A stretch of 64,000 nucleotides of DNA from Candidatus Thalassarchaeaceae archaeon (GCA_029250605.1 JAQXEZ010000006.1:137535-201534), one strand, 5' to 3'; positions 1 to 8,821 are shown, counted from the stretch's first letter. Numbers and translations are program-made. Notes: generated from the letters alone by a model not told the origin.

Positions 1-1470
1 CAATCGATTGACGTATTGTCAGGGGCGTACGAAAGGACTCCCATCAAGAGCTCAGCCGAGCTGGACTTCGGCTTCCTAACCGAGGCAACTGGAATCCATG
101 CAGACTGGCTGATTGAGTCTGCCAATGGGGAAGGCGTCACTGGCTGGGATGGTCAGGCACTTGGTGACGATAACAACCACGTGTACAGGCCAAACTCAAC
201 CGACCCTGTCACCGCTACATTCTGCGTCCCTGACGAGAACGCCGAACTTGGATGCAAGATTGACGCCGAATGGAGGATCTGGCTGTTCCTGCACGACTCG
301 CATGGAAACACCAGAATCACTAACATCTCCGTATACACGAATGACGTCAATGCAGACAGCACACCTCCAGTGGCTCACATCGAAATCTTGGAGGACTCTG
401 CATTCATTGAATTCGTAGAGTTCGTAGGCTACCAGCAGACACCCACCGGGGATCAGGATGAAGATGGAAACTGGATCATGGTCGATTCGCCCAAGTATAG
501 GGTCAGACTATCTGATACTGGTGACACCACAATCAGCTTCTCATCAGCAAACAGCAGTGACATTGGAACTGGGATAGGGAAGTTCAGTTGGTCAATTAAC
601 GGAGACGGCGACAGCGTGCACGTGTACGAGCTACCAGGTAGCGAGGCGGAGTGGACTTACACATTCAGGAACCTGACGGCTGGACAGAACACCATAATGG
701 TCGAGTTGACCGTTTATGACAAGAGGGATCAGAGAAACTTGGAGCCCACTAGGGTCTTCTTCGAAGTGGTAGGGGAAATGTTTGGTGATTCTGCCCCTGA
801 TGTTGAATTCGACAGCATCACAACTGCCGATGGAGACTCATTCTCTGCATTGGACTCTGACATTGTCAACATCACCGGCACCGTTGTAGACAACGATGCA
901 AGCGCTGAATGCGACGTCAAGGTCGAAGCATCTCTTGATGACATCTCGGTGTTCGATAAGAGCGAGGGAATCAAGACTGCCCAGAAGGCCCTCGGCCGTT
1001 TCGACTGGCAGGACGGGCTATGCGACGGAGACCAGTACTTGCTTTCACTGAACATATCCCACCTCTACCTCGAGCTCGATGGAAATGCAGGAATCATCCA
1101 CATCAGAGTCACAGAGGGATCGTACGTGATCGATGACCAGATCCAGTTGTACACTGTTCCAAGGTCGGACGAAGAGACCGGTGGAAATGAGGAGGGCAAC
1201 AGTGGACCTTCCACATTCATGTTCGCGGGAATCGGCGCTATACTGCTCATTGCAGTCCTGGCGATTACGATGATGTTCATGAGAAGGGGAGGGGGTTCGG
1301 ACCAGGAGCAGGACTCCGTGGAGTCGTTCGGCGGTGTCGAGCAGATGGATCCAGTCGAGGCTTACGTGCAGCAACTGGTGGCACAAGGATACGAGGAGCA
1401 GATGGCGCGGCAGTACGCTACCCAGTACTACGCCCAATACTACTCGCAGCAGAAGGGCGGCGGTGGTTGA
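1..1470 (+). CDS. Surface protein with Ig-like repeats and C-terminal membrane anchor (5' partial)
   Basis: The reading frame is open to the first base of the window, so the N-terminus is missing. The visible part is about 490 residues, mostly acidic, beta-rich extracellular sequence of the kind seen in PKD/Ig-like surface proteins. A transmembrane helix lies around residues 400-422 counted from the TTG at 16, followed by a short basic stretch (MRRGGG). The cytoplasmic tail is rich in Gln, Tyr and Gly. The topology is therefore an exported ectodomain with a single C-terminal anchor. I do not recognise a catalytic motif. The stop codon directly abuts the convergent gene on the minus strand. 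Confidence 0.75.
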   Translation, partial: QSIDVLSGAYERTPIKSSAELDFGFLTEATGIHADWLIESANGEGVTGWDGQALGDDNNHVYRPNSTDPVTATFCVPDENAELGCKIDAEWRIWLFLHDSHGNTRITNISVYTNDVNADSTPPVAHIEILEDSAFIEFVEFVGYQQTPTGDQDEDGNWIMVDSPKYRVRLSDTGDTTISFSSANSSDIGTGIGKFSWSINGDGDSVHVYELPGSEAEWTYTFRNLTAGQNTIMVELTVYDKRDQRNLEPTRVFFEVVGEMFGDSAPDVEFDSITTADGDSFSALDSDIVNITGTVVDNDASAECDVKVEASLDDISVFDKSEGIKTAQKALGRFDWQDGLCDGDQYLLSLNISHLYLELDGNAGIIHIRVTEGSYVIDDQIQLYTVPRSDEETGGNEEGNSGPSTFMFAGIGAILLIAVLAITMMFMRRGGGSDQEQDSVESFGGVEQMDPVEAYVQQLVAQGYEEQMARQYATQYYAQYYSQQKGGGG

Positions 1471-2442
1471 TCAGAGTTCAGGGACGTCGAGGCCCCAATT
1501 CATGGGGAGGGGCTCGCCCGATTGTTCGATCACACCCAGCCTTTCCTGGAATGACGGGGTCCTCTTCTTGATTACGTTAGAGTAGAGCTTGGACACTCTG
1601 ATATCATCAGGGACGCAAACCTTGCCGCTTGAGCACTCAATATCGATAGCCCTGTTCAGGAACGACTCGGGCCTGTTAAGCTTGAGAAGCAACCTCCTTG
1701 AGAATCGTGCGATTCCGAAGTACATGGCGATAATCAGCAGCATCACAACCAATGTGCTCGGCACCACCATCATCGCTGCAGAGCCAAGCAAGAAAACTAT
1801 GGGCATGACGAACATTAGGAGGAAGTAAGTCTCTGTTATCGGCTTCTTCTTTCGCATTCGACTGATGAGGCCCCACGAGTCGTCCTTGCTATTCTGCGGT
1901 TCGAAACCCAGTTCCCTCTCCATGGACGCCTGTTCCTCGTAAATCCCCCTGAGTCTCCCGGCTCTGGCCTCCAGAGACTTGCTGGGTTGAGATTCGATCA
2001 TCCTGTCCAAGACCTCTAGGTACTCCCCAGCTTCCTCGAAGTAACCAAGCCTGATCAGTATGGAAACTTGTTCGAAATAGGGAAGCACGTCACTGGGAGC
2101 AGCATCCTTCCTCCCCTCCCACCACTCAAGACCATGTTCTAGCATTCCCAAGTGTCCTACTATGATTTCCCCTCCTATTTTCCATGCATGCTCGTTTTGA
2201 GGGTCCAGTTCGACCGTCTTCCTGATTGCCGCCATGGACTTCGAAGCCTGAATCATATCGGGCATCATCTGCTTCCCACGTGAATCGATAGGCAGAGTCC
2301 ATTGAGCGATTGCAAACCAAGCATCAGCGTGCCCTTCGTCCAGTGAAACAATCTCTTCGGCCATTGCCAGTGCTGCTTCCCTGTTTCCCTCTTCGTTAGC
2401 TTCCATGGCATCCAGCCAAATCATCTCAGCACTCTTCGCCAC
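1471..2442 (-). CDS. TPR-repeat protein with two transmembrane helices
   Basis: A protein of 323 residues. The first ~200 residues are helical, with repeated Trp/Ala-Trp and acidic TPR-like units (for example around HADAWFAIAQW and NEHAWKIGGEI), pointing to a tetratricopeptide scaffold. Two adjacent hydrophobic helices lie at about residues 205-245, followed by a basic cytoplasmic tail. No enzyme motif is visible. It is the last gene of a minus-strand run after the large surface protein and Gar1, with only 42 bp to the Gar1 stop. A role as a membrane-attached protein-protein adaptor is inferred; the partner is unknown. Confidence 0.7.
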   Translation of the reverse strand: MAKSAEMIWLDAMEANEEGNREAALAMAEEIVSLDEGHADAWFAIAQWTLPIDSRGKQMMPDMIQASKSMAAIRKTVELDPQNEHAWKIGGEIIVGHLGMLEHGLEWWEGRKDAAPSDVLPYFEQVSILIRLGYFEEAGEYLEVLDRMIESQPSKSLEARAGRLRGIYEEQASMERELGFEPQNSKDDSWGLISRMRKKKPITETYFLLMFVMPIVFLLGSAAMMVVPSTLVVMLLIIAMYFGIARFSRRLLLKLNRPESFLNRAIDIECSSGKVCVPDDIRVSKLYSNVIKKRTPSFQERLGVIEQSGEPLPMNWGLDVPEL

Positions 2443-2484
2443 AAAATACGCAGAATGAGGCGGATGAAGAATGCTGGGGTGGGG

Positions 2485-3009
2485 TCAACGTCTCCTGTTG
2501 CCCCTCCCGCTCTTGCCTGAATCCCTTCTTCGGCCAGAATTGCCCGTTTTACGGCCGGAGTTGTTCGTACCCCTGCCTCGAGGGCCTCCTCCCTTGTTGT
2601 CTCGGAAGCTTCGGCCGCCCTTTCCGCCCGAATCCCTGCCTCGAGGGCCTCCTCCCTTGTTGTCTCGGAAGCTTCTGCCGCCCCCGCCTCCGGAAGAACC
2701 TCTCCTAAGTCCTCCTCTTTCACGGAAATTACCACCAGAATGCCTACCTCTGGACCGGTCCTGACGCGGCGCCTCTCTCGGGGCGATCTCGACTGGAGAC
2801 CCCACAGATGCCCTAGGATCAATACCATTGTACAACGGATGAATGTGAATCAGCGCTGACCCAACCGGGCCGATCACAGTATCGACCCTCCCCAGAATCT
2901 TCCCTCCGGAGACTCTAATCCTTGCCCCTAGTCTAGGGGGCCTACCCTCAAAATCAACAAGCAAGCCACCTAAATGGGACTCACGATTCACCCTTCCAGA
3001 GAAACTCAT
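2485..3009 (-). CDS. gar1: H/ACA RNP protein Gar1 with long Gly/Arg-rich tail
   Basis: Residues ~1-75 match the small beta-barrel of Gar1/Naf1, with conserved-looking features such as GKILGRVDTVIGPV and a following IHPL segment. Gar1 binds the Cbf5 pseudouridine synthase in H/ACA ribonucleoproteins, which modify rRNA. The remaining ~90 residues are an RGG/SGR-rich low-complexity tail with a duplicated 21-residue unit (SFRDNKGGGPRGR). Archaeal Gar1 proteins are normally ~80-100 residues without such a tail, whereas eukaryotic Gar1 carries GAR domains. Its start lies one base from the stop of the upstream surface-protein gene, so the two are probably co-transcribed. Confidence 0.75.
   Translation of the reverse strand: MSFSGRVNRESHLGGLLVDFEGRPPRLGARIRVSGGKILGRVDTVIGPVGSALIHIHPLYNGIDPRASVGSPVEIAPREAPRQDRSRGRHSGGNFRERGGLRRGSSGGGGGRSFRDNKGGGPRGRDSGGKGGRSFRDNKGGGPRGRGTNNSGRKTGNSGRRRDSGKSGRGNRRR
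2571..2675. repeat. 42-bp tandem direct repeat inside gar1 tail
   Basis: Two identical 42-bp copies lie at 2571-2612 and 2634-2675, offset by exactly 63 bp (21 codons). They encode the duplicated SFRDNKGGGPRGR segments. Identity at DNA level, in frame, indicates a recent tandem duplication within the RGG tail. Confidence 0.85.
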
Positions 3010-3010
3010 T

Positions 3011-4996
3011 TCACTCCCTCCGTCTTCTGAAAAGTATTGCTACTGATATTGCTATGGCTAGGGAAGGTATTCCCGAGAAGGGTAGTGTGCTGTCGTCCCC
3101 CTCATCAAAATCATCAGGTGTTTCGGGTTCTAATAGTTCTTCCATTACCAATGAAATATCCACGGTTGTGCTAGATGTTGTGCACTTGGCCGAATGGTCA
3201 CATCCTGTGACATCCACCTCGATGATTCCCAATGAAAATACACTTAGATCAATCCATTCGCTCTCCCAAGTATTTCCAGAAACCATGATTTGGCCAATTT
3301 CCTGGTCATCAACTCCTATCGTGAAAGTTACCGGCTCGCCATCTGGATCACTGTATTGCCCCCCAATTCTCCACATTTTACCATCAAATTCCCCCGATCC
3401 AATGGTCATTGAAGGGGGTGCACTTTCCTTTACAATCCCTAGATTGACGATATGCTGGAAAGAGAATTGGCCAACCAATACCTCGACCCAGACGTTGACA
3501 GGACCTGGGACGATTCCCTGTGGACTTAGGTTCACAACCAACTGCGAGGAATTTCCTTTGTGGAACTCCTGGATCTCACTTGGTTGTCCACCTTGACTAA
3601 GTGCTAGGCGGACAATAACGTCTTCATCCCATGAATCCGAATGTGAGATCATCAGGGGGTGTTGGTCTTGGAGGATTACTTCGGGCGTGGATATTGAGAC
3701 AGGTACTCCAACGTGCCACGTACGATTCCCACTGGACTTGCCAGAAGCATCCTTCGCTTCGCATGAAATCTCGGTGACCCCATTCACATTGATCCACAAT
3801 GATCCATCGATGCTCTGCGAAATCTCATTTCCGCCTGAATTGCAGACAACATCTAGATTGGAAACTCCCGACTCGTCATCGAACCAAGATGCAATACCTT
3901 CCCAAGATGACAACTTGTTTGCCCCTTCTCCAACAACCGGAATCCATGTTCCATTGGCTGGTGCTTGTTGGGTCCAAGTTGGGGCTTCATCAGTCGGAAT
4001 TGGTGATGTCGTGAAGTCTGCGAAGACATCTTCTCCAAGTGGCCACTCCTCCCTTGAGAAGTTTGACTCTAGGGAATATGTCAAACTACCATCGTCGTTT
4101 GTCAGAAACTCATAGCTCGCCGTCCCATCTCCAATGCAACTTCCTCTAATCGGCTCTGAGTCAGTTCCAGGGTTATCCTCATCGACACCTACGAATCTTC
4201 CCTCGCATTCCTCCCACATGTCCATCCTCAGGTCGGGCATCACGGGGAAAGTGAAGTCTAACTTCGCATTGCTCATGTTCGATGAATTGAATGCAATGGT
4301 GAAGTCATTGGGGTCCGAAACTCCTTCAATTACCATCGTTGCATTTAGCCAAAGCTCGATTCTGCACTCATCTGCTCCCAAGGACTCATTGATTTCAATG
4401 TCACAGTCTCTCTCAGAAGCTGGAATCACGGGTACTTCGACACACCCATCTTGACTAAATCCTTGACAGTCCCTCAATTGTGAATGCCTCGTTGGTACTC
4501 CGTTGAAATGGCCGATGTTGGTCTGACCGTCTTCCCAGGTGGTGTTCATCCAACTCACGCCCTCGCCACCCCTATGCGGGGCACCATCTCGAATCCCGAT
4601 TCTCGTGATGCTATACTCGAGACAGTCTGCAGCAATGGAGACCATCGCGTCTATCTCATCAGTAGAGAGCCAACCATCCCCTCCCGAGGGAACGATATCC
4701 TCTAGGAATGCATCCAAGTCCTCCCTAATGTCATCAGATAGTGACCAGTTTATCCATGCCTTAGCATCCACCTCGGCAGATTTCCAGTCGTCATTGACAC
4801 GAACCTCGAAAATTGCTTGGTTGTACATGAAAATGTCCTCGAATGTAATTGACCCACATTGCTCTTCTAGGGAACCACCGCTTCCAAACTGCTCCATCTT
4901 TGTTTGATTGTGATGTAACTCTCCTGAAGAGTAATGCAAGGTCGAGAATACCATGATAATGGTGGCAAAAAGAGGACCTAATCTCATCATCCGCAT
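3011..4996 (-). CDS. Large secreted surface protein with LPxxG-type C-terminal anchor
   Basis: An exported protein of about 660 residues. The frame is open up to 5062, but the ATG at 4996 gives a compact signal peptide (MRMMRLGPLF then a hydrophobic core), so I prefer it. The ectodomain is rich in Asn, Asp, Ser and Cys with Ig-like beta segments; no catalytic motif was recognised. The last ~27 residues have a tripartite tail: an LPFSG motif, a hydrophobic helix and a terminal RRRRE cluster. This arrangement resembles archaeosortase or other CTERM sorting signals. It precedes gar1 by one base and follows the phosphonate-type binding-protein gene by ~120 bp. Confidence 0.7.
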   Translation of the reverse strand: MRMMRLGPLFATIIMVFSTLHYSSGELHHNQTKMEQFGSGGSLEEQCGSITFEDIFMYNQAIFEVRVNDDWKSAEVDAKAWINWSLSDDIREDLDAFLEDIVPSGGDGWLSTDEIDAMVSIAADCLEYSITRIGIRDGAPHRGGEGVSWMNTTWEDGQTNIGHFNGVPTRHSQLRDCQGFSQDGCVEVPVIPASERDCDIEINESLGADECRIELWLNATMVIEGVSDPNDFTIAFNSSNMSNAKLDFTFPVMPDLRMDMWEECEGRFVGVDEDNPGTDSEPIRGSCIGDGTASYEFLTNDDGSLTYSLESNFSREEWPLGEDVFADFTTSPIPTDEAPTWTQQAPANGTWIPVVGEGANKLSSWEGIASWFDDESGVSNLDVVCNSGGNEISQSIDGSLWINVNGVTEISCEAKDASGKSSGNRTWHVGVPVSISTPEVILQDQHPLMISHSDSWDEDVIVRLALSQGGQPSEIQEFHKGNSSQLVVNLSPQGIVPGPVNVWVEVLVGQFSFQHIVNLGIVKESAPPSMTIGSGEFDGKMWRIGGQYSDPDGEPVTFTIGVDDQEIGQIMVSGNTWESEWIDLSVFSLGIIEVDVTGCDHSAKCTTSSTTVDISLVMEELLEPETPDDFDEGDDSTLPFSGIPSLAIAISVAILFRRRRE

Positions 4997-5118
4997 TCCA
5001 GTCACTATTGCCTTCCGGAGAGCATAGGACATCATAGTTGCCATGTTTGGTAAACCAATCATCCAATATGGACAATTTCTCCAGTCCAGTGGAATGTTAG
5101 CAACTCCTCCCCTAGTCT

Positions 5119-6195
5119 CTACTTCTCTAGGTAGGCGCGTATGCCGGGAACATTTGAAATTGCGTCCGAATAGGTGCCAAGATGCTCCTCCGCTGTGCTA
5201 GCAACCATTCCAGCGGTGTTCAGAACATCATTCAGGATCTCCCGCCCCTCACTGTCATCGCCAAGAGCCAACAGCGCATCTTGAATCAGCATCACCGTCT
5301 CATCATCCATTCTGGCTGGATCATACATGACTGGATGGCTTGGTGCTTGACCGAAAGGGGGGAGCATGACAATCTCATCCCTGTTTAGGCACCAGTCAGG
5401 ACCATCGGGCACGTCATCCTCGTTCTCATCGCAATATAGTCGGTATGCCGTATCTTTCACCATGGCTACATCCCCATGACCGGTCATCATGCACTTCAGA
5501 GCCCCTTTGTAGCCAGAGTACTGCGTCCCACCTTCGGGTATTTCCGAATCCTCATGGAAGAAGGTAGTTACAGTCGCTCTGAGAGACTCAATCTCCTCGG
5601 GATCCCCAACCACTTCAGCGTACCCATTGCCAATCAGGTAACCCATTGGTATCAGCATACCCGCGCTCTTCAGCCAACCAGTATGGCACGACTTCTTTCC
5701 CTGCATCAGTTCGAATGGGTCCGTGTCAGGATTATCATCAAGGTATGCGGCTGCAATGTCGGAGTCAGCCTTTACCCATGCTGCAGCGTTATAGTAGACC
5801 CGTCCATCTGGCTTCTTCTCGACGGCGACTACGTCCAAGTCGTACACCTGGTAACCCAACCAACCGGCTGCGCCATCGACCATCGCGATTTCTGCATTCC
5901 CGTTTGCAACCGCCTCTATCGCAGCTACCTCATCAGCCACTGGGTAGACTACTACTTTCTCCCCTGTCAATTCGCTGAGCTTGTCAGCCATTTCTTGTGG
6001 GTTCGCCTCCCAGAATAGGTATGTGTCCTTCACTTCGTAAGCAATCCTGATACAGTCCTCATCATCACCGCAATCGTCGTAATTCACTGTGAATAATGCC
6101 CATAGAACGGCAGATGACAATATCAGTCCAACAATCAAAATCGGAATGCTCCTTCCTTGGAACGTCTCTCTAATTCTGTCAATCGCTGAACTCAT
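5119..6195 (-). CDS. phnD: Phosphonate/phosphite-type ABC transporter substrate-binding protein
   Basis: 358 residues. An N-terminal membrane helix (about residues 17-37, IPILIVGLILSSAVLWALF) anchors it outside the membrane. The rest fits the PhnD-like periplasmic binding fold, with an IAYEVKDTYLF first strand, a NGNAEIAMVDGAAGW segment and the KSCHTGW and GHGDVAMVKDTAY elements of this family. It is divergently arranged with the ATPase and permease genes, which complete an importer. The substrate cannot be told from sequence: phosphonates, phosphite, phosphate esters or another small ligand are possible. The start codon lies about 31 nt from a TATA-like element. Confidence 0.75.
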   Translation of the reverse strand: MSSAIDRIRETFQGRSIPILIVGLILSSAVLWALFTVNYDDCGDDEDCIRIAYEVKDTYLFWEANPQEMADKLSELTGEKVVVYPVADEVAAIEAVANGNAEIAMVDGAAGWLGYQVYDLDVVAVEKKPDGRVYYNAAAWVKADSDIAAAYLDDNPDTDPFELMQGKKSCHTGWLKSAGMLIPMGYLIGNGYAEVVGDPEEIESLRATVTTFFHEDSEIPEGGTQYSGYKGALKCMMTGHGDVAMVKDTAYRLYCDENEDDVPDGPDWCLNRDEIVMLPPFGQAPSHPVMYDPARMDDETVMLIQDALLALGDDSEGREILNDVLNTAGMVASTAEEHLGTYSDAISNVPGIRAYLEK

Positions 6196-6222
6196 AGTTT
6201 GACCCGAAACACATATTGTCCT

Positions 6223-6230
6223 TAAATTTA
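6223..6230. promoter_or_regulatory. Symmetric TATA-like element between divergent transporter genes
   Basis: The palindrome TAAATTTA sits in the 77-bp divergent intergenic region. Its centre is about 31 nt from the minus-strand ATG at 6195, close to archaeal TATA spacing for a nearly leaderless transcript, and about 46 nt from the plus-strand GTG at 6273. A single symmetric box could serve both directions; this is an inference from position. Confidence 0.4.
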
Positions 6231-6272
6231 GGGTTACCTAAACATCAAAAGATAAATCGAACCCGAAAGAAC

Positions 6273-6944
6273 GTGCCAGAGGCAGTTAGGATAAGCAATC
6301 TGGAAGTCGGCTTCCAAAGTCATACCTTGCTTTCTATCGAGGATTTTCATGTCAATCTAGGTGAAGTTCTGGCAATTACCGGACCCTCGGGGATTGGAAA
6401 AACATCTCTCTTGAAAACAATAGCCGGCCTGCTGAAACCAATATCTGGAACAGTTCAGGTTTGTGGAGCGACAATTCCACAGAGGCCAGAAAGAGGCTCC
6501 ATAGGATACATCCCACAGAAGTTAGGACTGGTCCGGCACTCCAGTGTCTGGGCCAATGTGATGTTGGGTTCGAGAGCAGGAAATCCCAGATCAAGATCCA
6601 GGGAACACGCGATGAATGCAATCGAAGCGATGGGATTGGGGGAAAAGAAGAACGAGCCAATCAAACGACTTTCAGGAGGTCAACAGAGGAGAGTAGCTAC
6701 AGCTAGGACTCTAGCCCAACGTCCAAGACTTATTTTGGCTGATGAGTTCCTAAGTGAGTTGGACGAAGAAACATCAGAAAGGGTGGTAAACTCGGTTCTG
6801 AAATATGTAAGATCAAATGAAGCTGCCATGATTCTGGTTGAACACGACGTCTCTAGAGCTAGGGAGATTTCCGATAGGCTCCTAGTTATCGATGATGGGA
6901 GACTCAACCCGTTCATCACAGATACTTCGGTCATGGAGGTGTAG
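6273..6944 (+). CDS. phnC: ABC transporter ATP-binding protein, PhnC-like
   Basis: About 224 residues from the GTG at 6273. A TTG at 6216 is in frame, but the sequence before 6273 overlaps the promoter region and looks non-coding. Visible motifs are Walker A GPSGIGKTS, signature LSGGQQRR, Walker B RLILADE and the H-loop EHDV. It energises the adjacent permease. The gene ends two bases before the permease start, so the two are translationally close. The glutamate after the Walker B aspartate is present, so it should be an active ATPase. Confidence 0.8.
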   Translation: MPEAVRISNLEVGFQSHTLLSIEDFHVNLGEVLAITGPSGIGKTSLLKTIAGLLKPISGTVQVCGATIPQRPERGSIGYIPQKLGLVRHSSVWANVMLGSRAGNPRSRSREHAMNAIEAMGLGEKKNEPIKRLSGGQQRRVATARTLAQRPRLILADEFLSELDEETSERVVNSVLKYVRSNEAAMILVEHDVSRAREISDRLLVIDDGRLNPFITDTSVMEV

Positions 6945-6946
6945 TT

Positions 6947-7798
6947 TTGGCAAGAATTGACTCAGAACTAAGGGAATTGATGGTTTCCGTTGCTGTTCTA
7001 ATAATCGGTTTCTGGATTCTTCTGAAACTAAGCTCCGGAATAGTCTGGGATTGGAATGGGTGGAGTGTAATCGAACCACAATCTTACCCGCCCTGTGAAG
7101 CAAACAGGTTCCTACAGTTCACATGCTCAACAGCTTGGATCGGCATGATTGAAACAATTAAGATCGCAATTCTCGCAACCTTCTTCGGCATGATCCTGTC
7201 ATTGCCCATGGGTCTACTGAGCTCAAGAAACCTGTTCCCTCAGTACATCACATACCCTTCCAGAGCTGTAGTCTCAGCATGTAGGAGCCTCCCAAGTCTG
7301 ATTTGGGCCATTATCTTCGTCATCTTGGTGGGACTGGGGCCCAAAGCAGGAATAATGGCAATGACAATCTACACAGTAGGTTATCTTGGCAAGATGCAGT
7401 ACGAGGCAATAGAGGGGATGAATAGCACACCACTGGAGGCGGCGAACGCGATGGGCCTAACCAAAGCAGAGGTGTCACTATGGGTTGTCATCCCAGAAAC
7501 GGCAAATCACCTAATTGCCCAGATGATATTCATGTTCGAATACAACGTTAGATCCGGGACTGTGATAGGAATAGTTGGGGCAGGCGGGATTGGATATTAC
7601 ATCAATCTCTATCTGAAGTTCCTTCAATACGATAAGGTTGCAACCTATCTTCTGATAATCTTCTTGGTAGTGATGCTGATTGATTTGGTCTCCATCTATC
7701 TTCGCTCATTCTTCACGGACGAGTCCGAAAACACCAAGCCCTCTTGGACAGGGGTATTCTTGCCTCAGAATTTTGAGAAAGCAACGCCATCCAAATGA
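6947..7798 (+). CDS. phnE: ABC transporter permease, PhnE-like
   Basis: 283 residues starting at TTG 6947, two bases after the ATPase stop. Several transmembrane helices are visible, beginning at about residues 10-30. The BPD-transp EAA-type loop EAANAMGLTKAEVSLWVVIP contacts the ATPase. The segment RSGTVIGIVGAGGIGYYI is typical of PhnE permeases. With the divergent binding protein it forms a complete three-component importer; no C-P lyase or phosphonatase gene is in this window. Confidence 0.8.
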   Translation: MARIDSELRELMVSVAVLIIGFWILLKLSSGIVWDWNGWSVIEPQSYPPCEANRFLQFTCSTAWIGMIETIKIAILATFFGMILSLPMGLLSSRNLFPQYITYPSRAVVSACRSLPSLIWAIIFVILVGLGPKAGIMAMTIYTVGYLGKMQYEAIEGMNSTPLEAANAMGLTKAEVSLWVVIPETANHLIAQMIFMFEYNVRSGTVIGIVGAGGIGYYINLYLKFLQYDKVATYLLIIFLVVMLIDLVSIYLRSFFTDESENTKPSWTGVFLPQNFEKATPSK

Positions 7799-7801
7799 GA
7801 A

Positions 7802-8023
7802 CTAGTAGTCTGCGACGATTCTGATAGCCCCACCATCATAGAATATCTGAATGTGGTCCTTGGCCTTGAGTGTGAGAGAAGCCAACGCCTCGTACACATC
7901 TTTCTCCTCTACCTTGAACGCCTCAGCAGCCCTCTTCGTGGACCAGGCAACCTCGACAAAGTCAGATGCGGATATCCACTTCAGCAGTCTCGACTCGAAT
8001 TCGGTCAAATCGGCCACGACCAT
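7802..8023 (-). CDS. Small winged-helix-like protein
   Basis: 73 residues, ending three bases from the convergent permease stop. The pattern of short helices followed by a beta hairpin (RAAEAFKVEEKDVYEALASL and then IQIFYDGGAIRIV) suggests a winged-helix fold, possibly a DNA-binding or protein-interaction module. No family is recognised with certainty. It is placed as a single-gene unit. Confidence 0.55.
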   Translation of the reverse strand: MVVADLTEFESRLLKWISASDFVEVAWSTKRAAEAFKVEEKDVYEALASLTLKAKDHIQIFYDGGAIRIVADY

Positions 8024-8075
8024 GTTCCCCGGATAGGGTAAAGGAAATCAAGACTGCCCCATCAATAGAACCAGA

Positions 8076-8240
8076 ATGACTGATAACAACATACTAAGAC
8101 CCCTTTCAAACCTAAAACACATGGGTGAATCTGGCGTCCATATTGCTGATACAGATCGTTCTGGCCTGAGTCGTGCCTTTTGGTTCGGCCTTGGCTTAAT
8201 CTCAATGATTGAGAAGTTGGCGGGGGAGAATCACCCTTAG
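8076..8240 (+). CDS. Possible small protein, 54 residues
   Basis: An uninterrupted ATG-to-TAG frame of 54 codons fills most of the otherwise empty ~320-bp gap between the winged-helix gene and the flavodoxin gene. The product begins MTDNNILRPL and ends with an amphipathic or hydrophobic helix (RAFWFGLGLISMIEKL). A longer minus-strand ORF overlaps it but has Ser/Gln-rich shadow-like composition. I see no convincing TATA box at leaderless distance. Function unknown. Confidence 0.35.
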   Translation: MTDNNILRPLSNLKHMGESGVHIADTDRSGLSRAFWFGLGLISMIEKLAGENHP

Positions 8241-8342
8241 CATCATTTTCGGCATCATAACGACCTCCGTCAACGACCTTCAAAGTTTGTAAACAAGGAA
8301 ATAATAGGGCACTTTAGTTCTGTGAAGCAGTTCTGCCCGAGG

Positions 8343-8804
8343 ATGACAATGTCTGATAGAAACCTACTACTGATTTTCGGTACCGAGACTGGAAATGCTG
8401 AGGAGTTAGCCGAAGACGCAGGGCATCTGGCAGGTTCCTACGAACTCATTCCAACTGTGATGGATATGGAGGACATTTCCTTGGCAACTCTTTCCACGGC
8501 CTCGAGGCTGATTGTAATATGTAGCACATGGGGGGAGGGTGAGCAACCTGTAAACGCGCAGGATCTATACGACTCCGTGCAGGAATCAGATGAGGGACTC
8601 ATGGATGGAGTGAACTACGCAGTACTCGCTCTGGGAGACACCGCATTCGAGTTCTTTTGCGAGTCAGGAAAGGAGTGGGACGGCATCCTCGAGGAGAAGG
8701 GTGGAACTAGGGTTAATGATAGAATTGACTGTGACTTGGATTATGATGACTATGCCGAGGAATGGATTCGTACTACATTGGAAATAATGAAGAGAGTCGT
8801 TTAA
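8343..8804 (+). CDS. Flavodoxin-domain protein
   Basis: About 153 residues. The FMN phosphate-binding loop GTETGNAEELA, a central STWGEGEQP loop and an ALGDTAFEFFCESGKEWD segment match the flavodoxin module of sulfite reductase and cytochrome P450 reductase proteins. It is therefore probably a one-electron carrier with bound FMN. In-frame starts are GTG 8322 and ATG 8343 and 8349; the TATA-like CTTTAGTT about 28 nt upstream favours 8343. The tail is acidic (DYDDYAEEW). The redox partner is not apparent from neighbouring genes. Confidence 0.75.
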   Translation: MTMSDRNLLLIFGTETGNAEELAEDAGHLAGSYELIPTVMDMEDISLATLSTASRLIVICSTWGEGEQPVNAQDLYDSVQESDEGLMDGVNYAVLALGDTAFEFFCESGKEWDGILEEKGGTRVNDRIDCDLDYDDYAEEWIRTTLEIMKRVV

Positions 8805-8821
8805 CTGAGCCGAACAGGAAC

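Noticed and set aside
2421-2828. Minus-strand ORF overlapping gar1 in another frame
   Set aside because: Ala/Glu/Arg-rich alternative frame of the RGG tail; the Gar1 core supports the other frame.
8062-8283. Minus-strand 73-codon ORF
   Set aside because: Low-complexity shadow composition; the plus-strand 54-codon frame in the same place reads more like protein.
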